Assembly: GCF_019890935.1 (NCBI RefSeq)
Contig: NZ_CP082333.1
Coordinates: forward strand, 2,320,001 to 2,384,000
Length of the DNA stretch: 64,000 nt
Origin: Exiguobacterium acetylicum
GTDB lineage: Bacteria > Bacillota > Bacilli > Exiguobacteriales > Exiguobacteriaceae
Direction of reading: 5' to 3'
In this document: positions 56,128 to 64,000 of the stretch, piece after piece
Position numbering within the stretch: position 1 is the first letter of the stretch
Layout: each line of letters begins with the position of its first letter
The notes under the pieces: model-generated
Seen by the model: the letters and a program-made list of their open reading frames with translations, nothing else
What the model was told of the DNA's origin: nothing
Databases searched by the model: none
Translations under genes and position numbers: made by a program

Positions 56128-56156
56128 TTGACAGTCGATTGTCCACACCGTATACT
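56128..56156 (+). promoter_or_regulatory. Promoter of rpsD
   Basis: Consensus TTGACA (56128-56133), a 17-bp spacer and TATACT (56151-56156). Confidence 0.85.
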
Positions 56157-56162
56157 TGTAAA

Positions 56163-56340
56163 AGTGCAGAAATGATAACGATAGCGGTCAAATCGCTTAC
56201 GTATCACATTTCATGACTCGGTGAATAACCGGAGGGGCATCGTGTAACTTTGCTATCAAGCGAGGGTGCCACATCATGAAATGGGCGTAATGTGGGTTTG
56301 ATGGCGTTATTATTTTTATGCAAATAATAACGAACAATAA
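56163..56340 (+). promoter_or_regulatory. S4-type leader of rpsD
   Basis: Nearly 180 nt of leader with several pairable segments (for example CATTTCATGA / TCATGAAATG and ACCGGAGGGG) precede the ribosome-binding site AAGGAGGAG. S4 represses rpsD through such a leader in B. subtilis. The fold was not modelled. Confidence 0.6.
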
Positions 56341-56354
56341 GGAGGAGTCTTATT

Positions 56355-56954
56355 ATGGCTCGCTATACAGGTCCAGCTTGGAAACTCTCACGTCGTCTCG
56401 GTATCTCACTTACTGAAACAGGAAAAGAAATCGCAAAACGCCCTTACGCACCAGGTCAACACGGTAACAGCCGTCGTAAAGTATCTGAGTACGGTCTTCA
56501 ACTTCAAGCGAAGCAAACACTTCGTCACATGTACGGAGTAAACGAACGCCAATTCAACCGTATCTTCAACGATGCTGGCAAAATGCCTGGTATCCACGGT
56601 GAGAACTTCATGTTCTTACTCGAAGCACGTCTTGATAACGTCGTTTACCGTATGGGTATGGCTCGTACACGTCGTGCTGCTCGTCAGCTCGTCAACCACG
56701 GTCACATCCAAGTTGATGGACAACGCGTTGATATCCCATCATTCCGCGTGAAACCAGGTCAAACGATCTCAGTTCGCGAAAAATCGAAGAACTTTGTCGT
56801 TATCAAAGAAGCACTCGAAGTTGCTCCAGCAACTAAAGACTTCGTTACTTTCGATGCTGAGAAGCTCGAAGGAACATTCGTCCGTCTTCCTGAGCGTTCT
56901 GAATTGAACGATCAAATCCAAGAACAACTCGTCGTCGAGTACTACTCACGTTAA
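56355..56954 (+). CDS. rpsD: 30S ribosomal protein S4
   Basis: S4 nucleates 30S assembly on the 5' domain of 16S rRNA. The 199-aa protein starts [19 protein letters not shown] and carries the S4 domain ([34 protein letters not shown]). This copy lacks the zinc cysteines of the other S4 form (no CxxC). It is expressed alone with strong promoter, leader and terminator. Confidence 0.99.
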   Translation: MARYTGPAWKLSRRLGISLTETGKEIAKRPYAPGQHGNSRRKVSEYGLQLQAKQTLRHMYGVNERQFNRIFNDAGKMPGIHGENFMFLLEARLDNVVYRMGMARTRRAARQLVNHGHIQVDGQRVDIPSFRVKPGQTISVREKSKNFVVIKEALEVAPATKDFVTFDAEKLEGTFVRLPERSELNDQIQEQLVVEYYSR

Positions 56955-56965
56955 TCGATTGTTCC

Positions 56966-56994
56966 AGCACTCACTTCGGTGGGTGCTTTTTTTA
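56966..56994 (+). terminator. Intrinsic terminator of rpsD
   Basis: AGCACTCAC and GTGGGTGCT form a stem with a TTCG loop, followed by seven T. Confidence 0.92.
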
Positions 56995-57050
56995 TGCCTA
57001 TGACTAAAATGTATACCTGGTCTTAAAAAAAGAGTGACGTCATTCATTCG

Positions 57051-57087
57051 TTTGTGTTAACCTTTAAATATACATAGTTAACACAAA
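57051..57087 (+). promoter_or_regulatory. BirA operator upstream of bioY
   Basis: TTTGTGTTAAC (57051-57061) and GTTAACACAAA (57077-57087) are perfect 11-bp inverted arms separated by 15 bp, the spacing of BirA operators. A -10-like TATACA lies in the spacer. Biotin-loaded BirA would shut off bioY. Confidence 0.8.
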
Positions 57088-57107
57088 AAGAAAAGAGGAC
57101 TTCATTC

Positions 57108-57635
57108 ATGAAAACTAGAGATTTAACTTTCATCGCCCTTGGTGCTGCCATCATCGCAGCCGTCAGCTCTTTGCCACAAATTCAACTCGTCGGCGCTGTT
57201 CCAATCACGCTCCAGATGCTCGCGATCATGACGGTCAGCGCGATTCTCGGTGGAAAACGTGGTGGACTCGCTGTCTTAATCTTCTTATTACTCGCAGCAG
57301 CTGGTCTACCGGTGCTTGGCGGAAAAGGCGGACTAGCCCCATTCGTCGGACCAACCGTTGGTTATTTGATTGCCTTTCCGATCGCTGGATTCTTCATCGG
57401 ACTTGTTGCTGAAAAAACGCGTCGCTTCGTTCCCCTCTTCATCGGGATGATCGTCTTTGGTCTTGGTTTAGTCTACCTGCTTGGAACATTTGGTCTAATG
57501 GCTGTACTCGATCTATCGTTCAAAGATGCTTTTGCGATTAACTATCCTTTCATCTTATGGGATACGATCAAAGCTGTCATCGCCACGACGATTGCCGTTC
57601 GCTTGTTGCCACTCCGCTTATTCCGGACAGCTTAA
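57108..57635 (+). CDS. bioY: Biotin transporter BioY
   Basis: BioY is the substrate-binding membrane (S) component of the biotin ECF transporter. The 175-aa protein has about six membrane helices and the family segments VPITLQMLAIMTVSAILGGKRGG, GLPVLGGKGGLAPFVGPTVGYLIAFP and the C-terminal FILWDTIKAVIA. Energising genes ecfA/ecfT are elsewhere. AAGAGGAC precedes the ATG. The inverted repeat upstream is a BirA-type operator. Confidence 0.95.
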   Translation: MKTRDLTFIALGAAIIAAVSSLPQIQLVGAVPITLQMLAIMTVSAILGGKRGGLAVLIFLLLAAAGLPVLGGKGGLAPFVGPTVGYLIAFPIAGFFIGLVAEKTRRFVPLFIGMIVFGLGLVYLLGTFGLMAVLDLSFKDAFAINYPFILWDTIKAVIATTIAVRLLPLRLFRTA

Positions 57636-57672
57636 AAAACGCTCTCTGCATCTATGTGCAGGGAGCGTTTCG
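57636..57672. terminator. Bidirectional terminator between bioY and tyrS
   Basis: AACGCTCTCTGCA and TGCAGGGAGCGTT form a stem with a short loop and A/T runs on both sides. Confidence 0.88.
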
Positions 57673-57679
57673 TATATCA

Positions 57680-58927
57680 TCAAGCATGCTCGACGACGAA
57701 GTATTTTTTCTTTCCGCGACGTACGATCGTAAAGCGACCGATTGCATCAGCTTCTGTGATTTCTTTCGTTAAGTCTTGCTCGCGTTCTCCGTTCAGGTAG
57801 ATCGCACCGTTCGTTACGTCTTCACGTGCTTGACGTTTTGACGGACTGATTTTCGCCTCAACGAGAACGTCGACGAGGTTTGTCGCTTCACCGAGTGTAA
57901 AGCGCGGCATGCCTTTGAACGCATCTTCGATATCTTCGACTTGCAACGATTTAATATCTCCACTAAAGAGTGCCGTCGTAATACGTTGCGCTTGTGTCAG
58001 CCCTTCTTCACCATGGACGAGAACTGTCATCTCTTCTGCGAGACGACGTTGCGCGACACGCTTCTCTGGTGCTGCCTTGACTTCTTCTGCGAGCGCGTCG
58101 AGTTCTTCGTGCGTTAAGAACGTGAAGTATTTCAAGAACTTGATGACGTCAAGATCGTCAACGTTGAACCAGAATTGGTAGAACTCGTACGGTGACGTTT
58201 TGTCAGCGTCTAACCAAACCGCACCACCTGCTGTCTTACCGAATTTTTGACCGTCTGCTTTTGTAACAAGCGGTACCGTCAATCCGAATGCTTTTTCTTC
58301 ATGACCCGCACGACGAATCAATTCCATCCCTGCTGTGATGTTCCCCCACTGGTCACTACCTCCGACTTGAAGACGGCATCCTTTGTCTTCGTAGAGTTTC
58401 AAGAAGTCAAACGATTGAAGTAGCATGTATGAGAACTCAGTGAATGAGATCCCGTTTTGAAGTCGTGAGTCAACAGAGTCTTTCGCAAGCATGTAGCTGA
58501 CCGGGAAGTGTTTTCCGATATCGCGTAAGAAATCGATGATCGTCAAATCTTTCGTCCAGTCCAGGTTATTGGCGATCGTGACCGGATTTTCTCCTTCAAG
58601 TGGTAAGAAACGTGACAACTGGTCCTTAATCCGATTCGCGAACTCTTCGACGATATCCGATGTATTCAACGAACGTTCTGTTGCGCGACCACTCGGGTCT
58701 CCGATCATTCCCGTTGCTCCACCAACGAGACCTACGACATGGTGTCCTGCTTGTTGGAATCGTTTTAAGACTAAAATCGGCAACAAGTGCCCGATGTGCA
58801 ATGAATCAGCTGTTGGATCGAAACCCGTGTATAGCGTTGTTGGTGTCTCGAGTAATGTCTTCAATCCTTCTTCATCCGTCATTTGGTTAATTAAACCGCG
58901 AAATTCTAAATCCTCTAATAACGTCAT
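57680..58927 (-). CDS. tyrS: Tyrosine--tRNA ligase
   Basis: This 415-aa class I synthetase has the HIGH-type motif in DPTADSLHIGHLLPI, the KMSKS-type motif in DGQKFGKTAGGAVW, and a C-terminal S4-like RNA-binding domain (ISPSKRQAREDVTNGAIYLNGE). The ATG follows AGGAGGAGACACA. It is controlled by a T-box leader and convergent with bioY. Confidence 0.97.
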   Translation of the reverse strand: MTLLEDLEFRGLINQMTDEEGLKTLLETPTTLYTGFDPTADSLHIGHLLPILVLKRFQQAGHHVVGLVGGATGMIGDPSGRATERSLNTSDIVEEFANRIKDQLSRFLPLEGENPVTIANNLDWTKDLTIIDFLRDIGKHFPVSYMLAKDSVDSRLQNGISFTEFSYMLLQSFDFLKLYEDKGCRLQVGGSDQWGNITAGMELIRRAGHEEKAFGLTVPLVTKADGQKFGKTAGGAVWLDADKTSPYEFYQFWFNVDDLDVIKFLKYFTFLTHEELDALAEEVKAAPEKRVAQRRLAEEMTVLVHGEEGLTQAQRITTALFSGDIKSLQVEDIEDAFKGMPRFTLGEATNLVDVLVEAKISPSKRQAREDVTNGAIYLNGEREQDLTKEITEADAIGRFTIVRRGKKKYFVVEHA

Positions 58928-58944
58928 TGTGTCTCCTCCTAAAG

Positions 58945-59213
58945 TTCACTTTTAACAATAAAAAACCGCCCCTTCGTCTAAGACGAAGGGACGGAAGATT
59001 CCGTGGTACCACCCTGATTGCCCTTTACATAAAAGGACCACTTGGTTCGTCGATAACGGGACGGACCGCTTGATTTCTCAAGAAACTCCCGGAAGCGTAA
59101 TTCGTAAGTTCACTGTGTCCTAGTTCGCAGCACCACTAGGTCTCTGTCACAGGGAGTGACTTACTACTGTATTCCGATCACTGTTTAACGTAATATATGA
59201 AAATAAGATGGTT
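58945..59213 (-). promoter_or_regulatory. T-box leader of tyrS
   Basis: On the minus strand the core CAGGGTGGTACCACGGAA (about 59001-59018) is followed by a terminator hairpin (CGTCCCTTCGTC / GACGAAGGGGCGG, about 58965-58997) with a T-run. Together with pheST and thrS this is the third T-box in the window. Confidence 0.93.
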
Positions 59214-59215
59214 TC

Positions 59216-59245
59216 ATGATACGTCGAAGGCGAATCCGCTGTCAA
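59216..59245 (-). promoter_or_regulatory. Promoter of tyrS
   Basis: On the minus strand TTGACA (59245-59240), an 18-bp spacer and TATCAT (59221-59216). Confidence 0.75.
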
Positions 59246-59267
59246 GTCCGATTTCACTGGTGGATTT

Positions 59268-59277
59268 ATGGTATAAT
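59268..59277 (+). promoter_or_regulatory. Extended -10 promoter of the penicillin-binding protein gene
   Basis: TGG-TATAAT (59269-59277), back-to-back with the tyrS promoter. Confidence 0.55.
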
Positions 59278-59338
59278 ACGTCTATCTGTGATTTAATATT
59301 AATTTACACCTAAGTTTAAGATGCAAAGGAGATCATTT

Positions 59339-61837
59339 ATGCGCGAGAACTGGTTCAAGTTTTGGAATCACCCCCGGACGAAAGCCGTTCGGCACTGGTC
59401 GAATATCACATACGATGTTTCGTGGAACATCATTTTATTCCTCATCATAGCAGTCCTTCTCATCGGCAGCTTCTCTGTCGGAGCGGCTGGAGGATATTTC
59501 GCTTCCCTCGTCAAAGATACGAAAGCTCCACCTTTGACTGAGATGAAACAAGAAGTGAACAGTTATGCGGTGACAAGTCAAATTTATTGGGGAAGTGGCG
59601 AAAAGCTGACGAACATCTCAACGGATGAAGAACGTCAGCCGGTCGATATCAAAAACATCTCCCCTTATTTAATTGATGCGCTTCTATCAACGGAAGACGT
59701 AGATTTTTATCAACATGATGGAGTCGTTCCAAAAGCGACTTTACGAGCAGTCTTACAAGAATTGACGAATTCAGCGTCACGCACCGGCGGAAGTACGCTG
59801 ACACAACAATTAATTAAAAACCAAATCCTGACGAACGAAGTTTCATTCGAACGGAAAGCAAAAGAAATCATCTTAGCGCTCCGCCTTGAAAATGCGATGT
59901 CAAAAGATGAAATTTTACAGGCATACTTGAATGTCGTCTCATTCGGACGAAATTCACTCGGGCGTAACATCGCTGGTATCGAAGCTGCTTCCCAAGGGGT
60001 CTTCAACAAATCAGCGAAAAAACTGACGTTACCACAAGCAGCTTTCCTCGCTGGTATTCCGAAAAACCCTTACTACTACACACCTTATCTACAAGGCGGT
60101 GTCGTCAAAAAAGACTTGACGCCAAGTGTCAATCGGATGAAGACCGTGTTGAAGCGGATGTACGTTGCAAAAAACATTACAAAAGAACAATATGAAAAAG
60201 CAATCAAACACGACATCACGAAAGACTTCGCGAAACAGTCGAAACGTTCGCGTGACACGTATCCGTATGTCTATGATTTAGCAGAACGTGAAGCGACGAA
60301 GATCATGACGAAGTACTTGATGAAACAAGATGGTGTGAAAGAAGACGAAGTCAAACCGTCTGAACTGGCAGAAGTCCGGGCAAACTATCAAGATCAAGCA
60401 CTGGTTGCACTCCGTCAAGGTGGATACAAGGTTCATATGACGCTAGATAAAAAAATTCATGAATCGATGCAACAACCTGCGAAGAACAACGGGAACTTCC
60501 CTGGTGGCATGCAGTACAAACAAGTCGTCGATCCGAAAACGAAAAAAACCATTTCGAAACAAGATCCAGAAGAAACAGCAGCGGTCATGGTTCAGAATGA
60601 GACGGGGCGTATCCTCGGATTCGTTGGTGGACGTTACCTTGATGGAAAAGCCGATGATTTTAACCGAGCATTCCAAGCGAAACGTCAAATCGGGTCAACG
60701 GCAAAACCAATTCTCGTCTACTCGAACGGGATTGAAAATCGTTTGATCACTCCGGCATCTACCGTCAATGATGAAGAGTACTACTATCAGACCGTACCAC
60801 GTCAACCAGGTGATCGTCCGATCAAGAACGAAGGTGGACGTTATCGTGGAAACGTGACGGTTCGTACAGCACTTGAACTCTCATTGAACGTACCTGCTGT
60901 TAAGATTTACGAGAAGATGAACATGTCGAACTCGATTCAAAAACTCGTCGATATGGGTGTTGAAGTGCCGGATGCGATTCGTTATGCTCCTTCGGCGGCA
61001 CTCGGAACGATGGAGATCACACCGGTCGAACTTGCTGGTGCTTACGCGACACTCGCCAACTATGGTGAATTCGTGCAACCATACGTCATTTCGAAAATCA
61101 CGAAAGACGGAAAAGATATCTATAAAGCAAAACCGAAGAAAAAACGAATTTATGAACCACGAACAGCTTACCTGACGCTTGATATGATGCGTGGCGTCTT
61201 CTCAAAAGGTACAGCAACGTTTGCTAAAGATCGGTTGAACGTTCCTGGAGATTGGGCTGGTAAGACAGGTACGACGAACGATGTCAAAGACTCTTACCTT
61301 GTCGGTTCCACTCCTGGTGTGACGCTTGCCGTTTGGACAGGACACGATCAGAACAACTCACTCATCGGTCCAACAACGTATTACCAACGAACACAAACGC
61401 TGTGGTCACAAATGGCGAATGCGACGTATGCTGCGAACAGTAGTTACTTCAAATCCGGTGCCCGCTTCACGCAACCATCTTCTGTAACAGCAAACGACTT
61501 TAAGAACAGTGGTCGCTTCAAAGAAGAAGATAAGAAGAAAAAAGCGGAAGAGGCAAAGAAAAAAGCCGAAGCGAAGAAAAAGAAAGAAGCAGAAGAAAAG
61601 AAAAAAGAAGCAGACGCACAGAAGAAAGAAGAGCAACAAAAAGAACAAGATCAAGCTAAAGAAAAAGCGGAAGCTGATGCTAAGAAAAAAGCAGCCGATG
61701 ACGCCAAGCGTGCTGCCGATGCAAAAGCAAAAGCCGAAGCAGAGGCAAAAAAGAAAGCCGAAGCGGACGCTAAGAAACAGCAAGAACAACAGAAGAAACA
61801 AGATGAAAAGAAAAACGATGCTGCTTCTGAAAACTAA
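59339..61837 (+). CDS. Class A penicillin-binding protein (PBP1A-like)
   Basis: This 832-aa bifunctional enzyme polymerises and cross-links peptidoglycan. A cytoplasmic N-terminus and one membrane helix (about 35-60) lead to a GT51 glycosyltransferase (EDVDFYQHDGV, GGSTLTQQLIKNQ, RKAKEIILAL). A transpeptidase follows with SxxK (GSTAKP), SxN (SLN in LELSLNVPAVK) and KTGT (GKTGTTNDVK). Residues from about 726 to the end form a Lys/Glu/Ala/Gln-rich tail of over 100 residues, predicted helical. The start MRENWFKFW follows AAAGGAG with 7-nt spacing. Divergent from tyrS. Confidence 0.95.
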   Translation: MRENWFKFWNHPRTKAVRHWSNITYDVSWNIILFLIIAVLLIGSFSVGAAGGYFASLVKDTKAPPLTEMKQEVNSYAVTSQIYWGSGEKLTNISTDEERQPVDIKNISPYLIDALLSTEDVDFYQHDGVVPKATLRAVLQELTNSASRTGGSTLTQQLIKNQILTNEVSFERKAKEIILALRLENAMSKDEILQAYLNVVSFGRNSLGRNIAGIEAASQGVFNKSAKKLTLPQAAFLAGIPKNPYYYTPYLQGGVVKKDLTPSVNRMKTVLKRMYVAKNITKEQYEKAIKHDITKDFAKQSKRSRDTYPYVYDLAEREATKIMTKYLMKQDGVKEDEVKPSELAEVRANYQDQALVALRQGGYKVHMTLDKKIHESMQQPAKNNGNFPGGMQYKQVVDPKTKKTISKQDPEETAAVMVQNETGRILGFVGGRYLDGKADDFNRAFQAKRQIGSTAKPILVYSNGIENRLITPASTVNDEEYYYQTVPRQPGDRPIKNEGGRYRGNVTVRTALELSLNVPAVKIYEKMNMSNSIQKLVDMGVEVPDAIRYAPSAALGTMEITPVELAGAYATLANYGEFVQPYVISKITKDGKDIYKAKPKKKRIYEPRTAYLTLDMMRGVFSKGTATFAKDRLNVPGDWAGKTGTTNDVKDSYLVGSTPGVTLAVWTGHDQNNSLIGPTTYYQRTQTLWSQMANATYAANSSYFKSGARFTQPSSVTANDFKNSGRFKEEDKKKKAEEAKKKAEAKKKKEAEEKKKEADAQKKEEQQKEQDQAKEKAEADAKKKAADDAKRAADAKAKAEAEAKKKAEADAKKQQEQQKKQDEKKNDAASEN

Positions 61838-61880
61838 CAAAAAGGATGAATCACCTGTCACGGTGATTCATCCTTTTTAC
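61838..61880. terminator. Bidirectional terminator between the PBP gene and acsA
   Basis: AAAAAGGATGAATCACC and GGTGATTCATCCTTTTT form a perfect stem with a short loop. Confidence 0.93.
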
Positions 61881-61882
61881 GT

Positions 61883-63586
61883 TTAATCTTCCATCGTCGA
61901 CAGATCACCTGTTTCAAGATTCAACTCCCATGCTTTCAGAACACGGCGCATGATTTTACCACTTCGTGTCTTCGGCAATTTATCCCGGAAATCGATTTCT
62001 CTCGGTGCCGCGTGAGCAGCCAGCCCCTCTTTGACGAATGCTTGGATTTCTTGTTTTAGCTCATCCGTTGGCTCGTAACCATCACGTAAGGCAATGAACG
62101 CCTTGATGATTTCACCGCGGACTGGATCTGGTTTCCCGATGACACCGGCTTCTGCGACAGCTGGGTGCTCGACGAGACGACTTTCGACCTCGAACGGACC
62201 AACCCGTTCTCCAGCAGTCATGATGACATCATCGACACGTCCTTGGAACCAGAAGTAACCTTCGTCATCCATATAGGCAGAATCCCCTGAGACATACCAT
62301 CCTTTAAAGAAATACGATTCATATTTCTGCGGATTGTTCCAAATTTGACGCATCATCGATGGCCATGGTGTTTTTAAAGCAAGGTTCCCCATTCGGAATG
62401 GCGGTAACTCATTTCCTTGATCATCAATGATCGCAGCCTGAGTTCCTGGAATCGGTTTCCCCATCGATCCCGGTTTGATGTCCATCGACTTGTAGTTACA
62501 AATCATCATCGCGCCTGTCTCTGTCATCCACCATGTATCATGAATCCGTTGATCAAAGGCTTCTTTCCCCCAACGAATGACTTCTGGGTTCAACGGTTCG
62601 CCGACAGACAATACATGACGAAGACTTGAGAGATCATGATGATTCGCAACATCCGCTCCTGCTCCCATCAACATCCGGAAAGCCGTTGGTGCGCTATACC
62701 AGACCGTTACCTTGTACTTCTCGATGACACTGTACCAGAAATCCGGATTGAAGCGTCCACCGACGACGATGTTCGTCGCGCCATTCAAGAATGGTGCGAA
62801 GATACCGTAACTTGTTCCTGTGACCCACCCCGGGTCAGCCGTACACCAGTAGACATCATCTTCTTGGAGATCAAGTACCCAGCGACCTGTCATTAAGTGC
62901 TGAATCATCGCATTTTGAACGTGGAGCACACCTTTCGGCTTCCCTGTCGATCCTGAAGTGTAGTGCAGGATCAATCCGTCTTCACGATCTAACCAGACCG
63001 GTTCGAATACATCGGATGCTTGCTCGAACGCTTTGCGGAAATCGAGTAATGTGTCCGATTCTTCGACATCTTCGTCGACAAGTACTACCTTTTCAAGTGA
63101 TTCCAGTTCCCCAACTGGAACACGTGGAAGCAGTGCCTTCGTCGTCACGAGTAACTTCGCTTCAGAATCAAGCAGGCGATCACGGACCGCTTGTTCCATG
63201 AATGCTTCAAATAACGGACCGACGATTGCGCCTACCTTCAGTGCGCCAAGCAAGGCAAAATACAATTCCGGTGAACGTGGCATGAAGATGAAAATACGGT
63301 CACCCGTTTTGACCCCTGCATCGACTAATACGTTTGCCGCTTTATTCGTCAATCGTTTCATATCTGCATATGTGAATCGTTGTTCCGTCGTTCCATCGAA
63401 ATAGATCAGCGCATCCTTGTTCGCTCGCTCGCCTTCTGCGTGGCGGTCGATTGCTTCATGAGCCATGTTGACTTTCCCCGTTGTCGCCCATGAAAAGTAC
63501 TGCTCAGCATCTTTCCAGTCGTACGTGTTTGCTTCATCATACTCTGCTAACCAATGCTTCCCCGGAAGCGCTTTCAAAACTTTCAT
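61883..63586 (-). CDS. acsA: Acetyl-CoA synthetase
   Basis: AcsA activates acetate to acetyl-CoA through acetyl-AMP. The 567-aa ANL enzyme has the P-loop TSGSTGKPKGVLH, the core WWMTETGAMM and the hinge SGDSAYMDDEGYFWFQGR. Near its end, PKTRSGKIMRR carries the catalytic Lys (residue 544), the residue acetylated by AcuA in B. subtilis. The divergent gene here is acuA, so the enzyme and its regulator share the intergenic region. The ATG follows GGGGAGGAACGAGAC. Confidence 0.97.
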   Translation of the reverse strand: MKVLKALPGKHWLAEYDEANTYDWKDAEQYFSWATTGKVNMAHEAIDRHAEGERANKDALIYFDGTTEQRFTYADMKRLTNKAANVLVDAGVKTGDRIFIFMPRSPELYFALLGALKVGAIVGPLFEAFMEQAVRDRLLDSEAKLLVTTKALLPRVPVGELESLEKVVLVDEDVEESDTLLDFRKAFEQASDVFEPVWLDREDGLILHYTSGSTGKPKGVLHVQNAMIQHLMTGRWVLDLQEDDVYWCTADPGWVTGTSYGIFAPFLNGATNIVVGGRFNPDFWYSVIEKYKVTVWYSAPTAFRMLMGAGADVANHHDLSSLRHVLSVGEPLNPEVIRWGKEAFDQRIHDTWWMTETGAMMICNYKSMDIKPGSMGKPIPGTQAAIIDDQGNELPPFRMGNLALKTPWPSMMRQIWNNPQKYESYFFKGWYVSGDSAYMDDEGYFWFQGRVDDVIMTAGERVGPFEVESRLVEHPAVAEAGVIGKPDPVRGEIIKAFIALRDGYEPTDELKQEIQAFVKEGLAAHAAPREIDFRDKLPKTRSGKIMRRVLKAWELNLETGDLSTMED

Positions 63587-63619
63587 GTCTCGTTCCTCCC
63601 CTTCTATGTTTTCCTCTTT

Positions 63620-63647
63620 ATTATAAGCTAGTTATCCGTCAGTTCAA
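63620..63647 (-). promoter_or_regulatory. Promoter of acsA
   Basis: On the minus strand TTGAAC (63647-63642), a 16-bp spacer and TATAAT (63625-63620). Confidence 0.7.
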
Positions 63648-63686
63648 TCCATTTGCCGTCAATTTGTTAAAAAATCCCTCTCTTTG

Positions 63687-63708
63687 CTCAAGCGCTTTCG
63701 TCTATAAT
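63687..63708 (+). promoter_or_regulatory. cre-like site and -10 element of acuA
   Basis: CTCAAGCGCTTTCG (63687-63700) contains the palindromic core AAGCGCTT and matches cre at 10 of 14 positions. A TATAAT (63703-63708) follows directly, so CcpA bound here would block acuA. In B. subtilis both acsA and acuABC are under CcpA. Confidence 0.5.
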
Positions 63709-63732
63709 GAATAGGAAGGTGGTGACGCTTAC

Positions 63733-64000
63733 ATGTTTGAAAAACAATTCAATCATCGGACGCATGAAACATCACTCGGTCCTGTTGACATCGAAGGTCC
63801 CGTACCGAGTCAAACACTAGCAACGTATACACTCGATTCAGGGTTGACGGCTTTTCGTCCACCCGCTGAACAACATCAAGCACTCGTTGAGATTGCAGAC
63901 CTTGAGGAAGGACGGATCATCGTCGCTCGTCAAGGAACGGAAATCATCGGTTATGTGACTTACTTATACCCTGACCCTTACGAAACGTGGAGCGAAGGAA
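63733..64000 (+). CDS. acuA: Acetoin utilisation protein AcuA (protein acetyltransferase), 3' truncated by the window
   Basis: An ATG behind AAGGTGGTGACGCTTAC opens a frame that runs off the window end: 89 complete codons are visible. The protein begins MFEKQFNHRTHETSLGPVDI and carries a GNAT-like first part (ALVEIADLEEGRIIVARQ, EIIGYVTYLYPDPYETWSEG). AcuA acetylates the catalytic lysine of AcsA and so switches it off. The divergent pairing with acsA is the B. subtilis arrangement and supports the name. Confidence 0.88.
   Translation, partial: MFEKQFNHRTHETSLGPVDIEGPVPSQTLATYTLDSGLTAFRPPAEQHQALVEIADLEEGRIIVARQGTEIIGYVTYLYPDPYETWSEG

Noticed and set aside
61406..61861. 151-aa Phe/Leu-rich open frame on the minus strand
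   Set aside because: It is the antisense shadow of the Lys/Glu-rich tail of the penicillin-binding protein; no start signal or family.

Overview
The window is a chromosomal segment from a low-to-mid GC, Gram-positive bacterium of the order Bacillales. Gene order and protein sequences follow the Bacillus subtilis stretch running from pheST through infC, thrS, dnaBI, polA, phoPR, the citrate-cycle genes, pyk/pfkA, accDA, dnaE, ackA, ezrA and tyrS to acsA/acuA. The base composition (my impression is somewhat under 50% GC) and the absence of the sporulation genes that sit in this order in B. subtilis suggest Exiguobacterium or a close non-sporulating relative. That genus name is an inference. I see no insertion sequence, prophage, CRISPR array, tRNA or rRNA gene.

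Layout. 1-8.3 kb (mostly minus strand): tail of an MFS transporter, pheT-pheS behind a T-box leader, a TrmH-type RNA methyltransferase, an M42 aminopeptidase, a MazG-like dUTPase, and rplT-rpmI-infC with an AUU-initiated infC behind an L20-type attenuated leader. 8.4-11.2 kb: katA with a PerR-like box and a secreted beta-helix protein. 11.4-24.8 kb (minus): thrS (T-box), dnaI, dnaB, nrdR, an unknown gene, speD, gapB, coaE, mutM, polA, phoR. 24.8-31.2 kb: phoP, a YuiD-like membrane protein on the plus strand, an alcohol dehydrogenase, a small zinc-ribbon-like membrane protein, then mdh, icd and citZ. 31.4-40.5 kb: a DUF441 membrane protein, pyk, pfkA, accA, accD, a GntR regulator with its own palindromic operator, and dnaE. 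40.6-50.2 kb: nrnA, ytpI, a CBS/DRTGG regulator, an M24 peptidase followed by a large structured intergenic element, an SDR protein, a universal stress protein, a 3D-domain wall protein, ackA, ytxK and tpx. 50.4-64 kb: NAD kinase, a MerR/TipAS regulator, an amidohydrolase, ezrA, an fRMsr-type GAF protein, rpsD, bioY, tyrS (T-box), a class A penicillin-binding protein, acsA and the start of acuA.

Function. Most genes serve core processes: translation (three synthetases under T-box control, IF3/L35/L20/S4), replication (dnaB, dnaI, polA, dnaE), and central carbon flow (pfkA, pyk, gapB, citZ-icd-mdh, ackA, acsA, accDA). The interest is mainly regulatory: RNA leaders (T-box x3, L20, S4, an unexplained speD leader, a terminator-like hairpin in the citZ leader) and operators resembling those of PerR, CcpA, GntR/FadR, PhoP, WalR and BirA. 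The least explained element is the highly structured, inverted-repeat-bounded segment at about 44.83-45.06 kb. I found no evidence for a wholly new multi-gene system.
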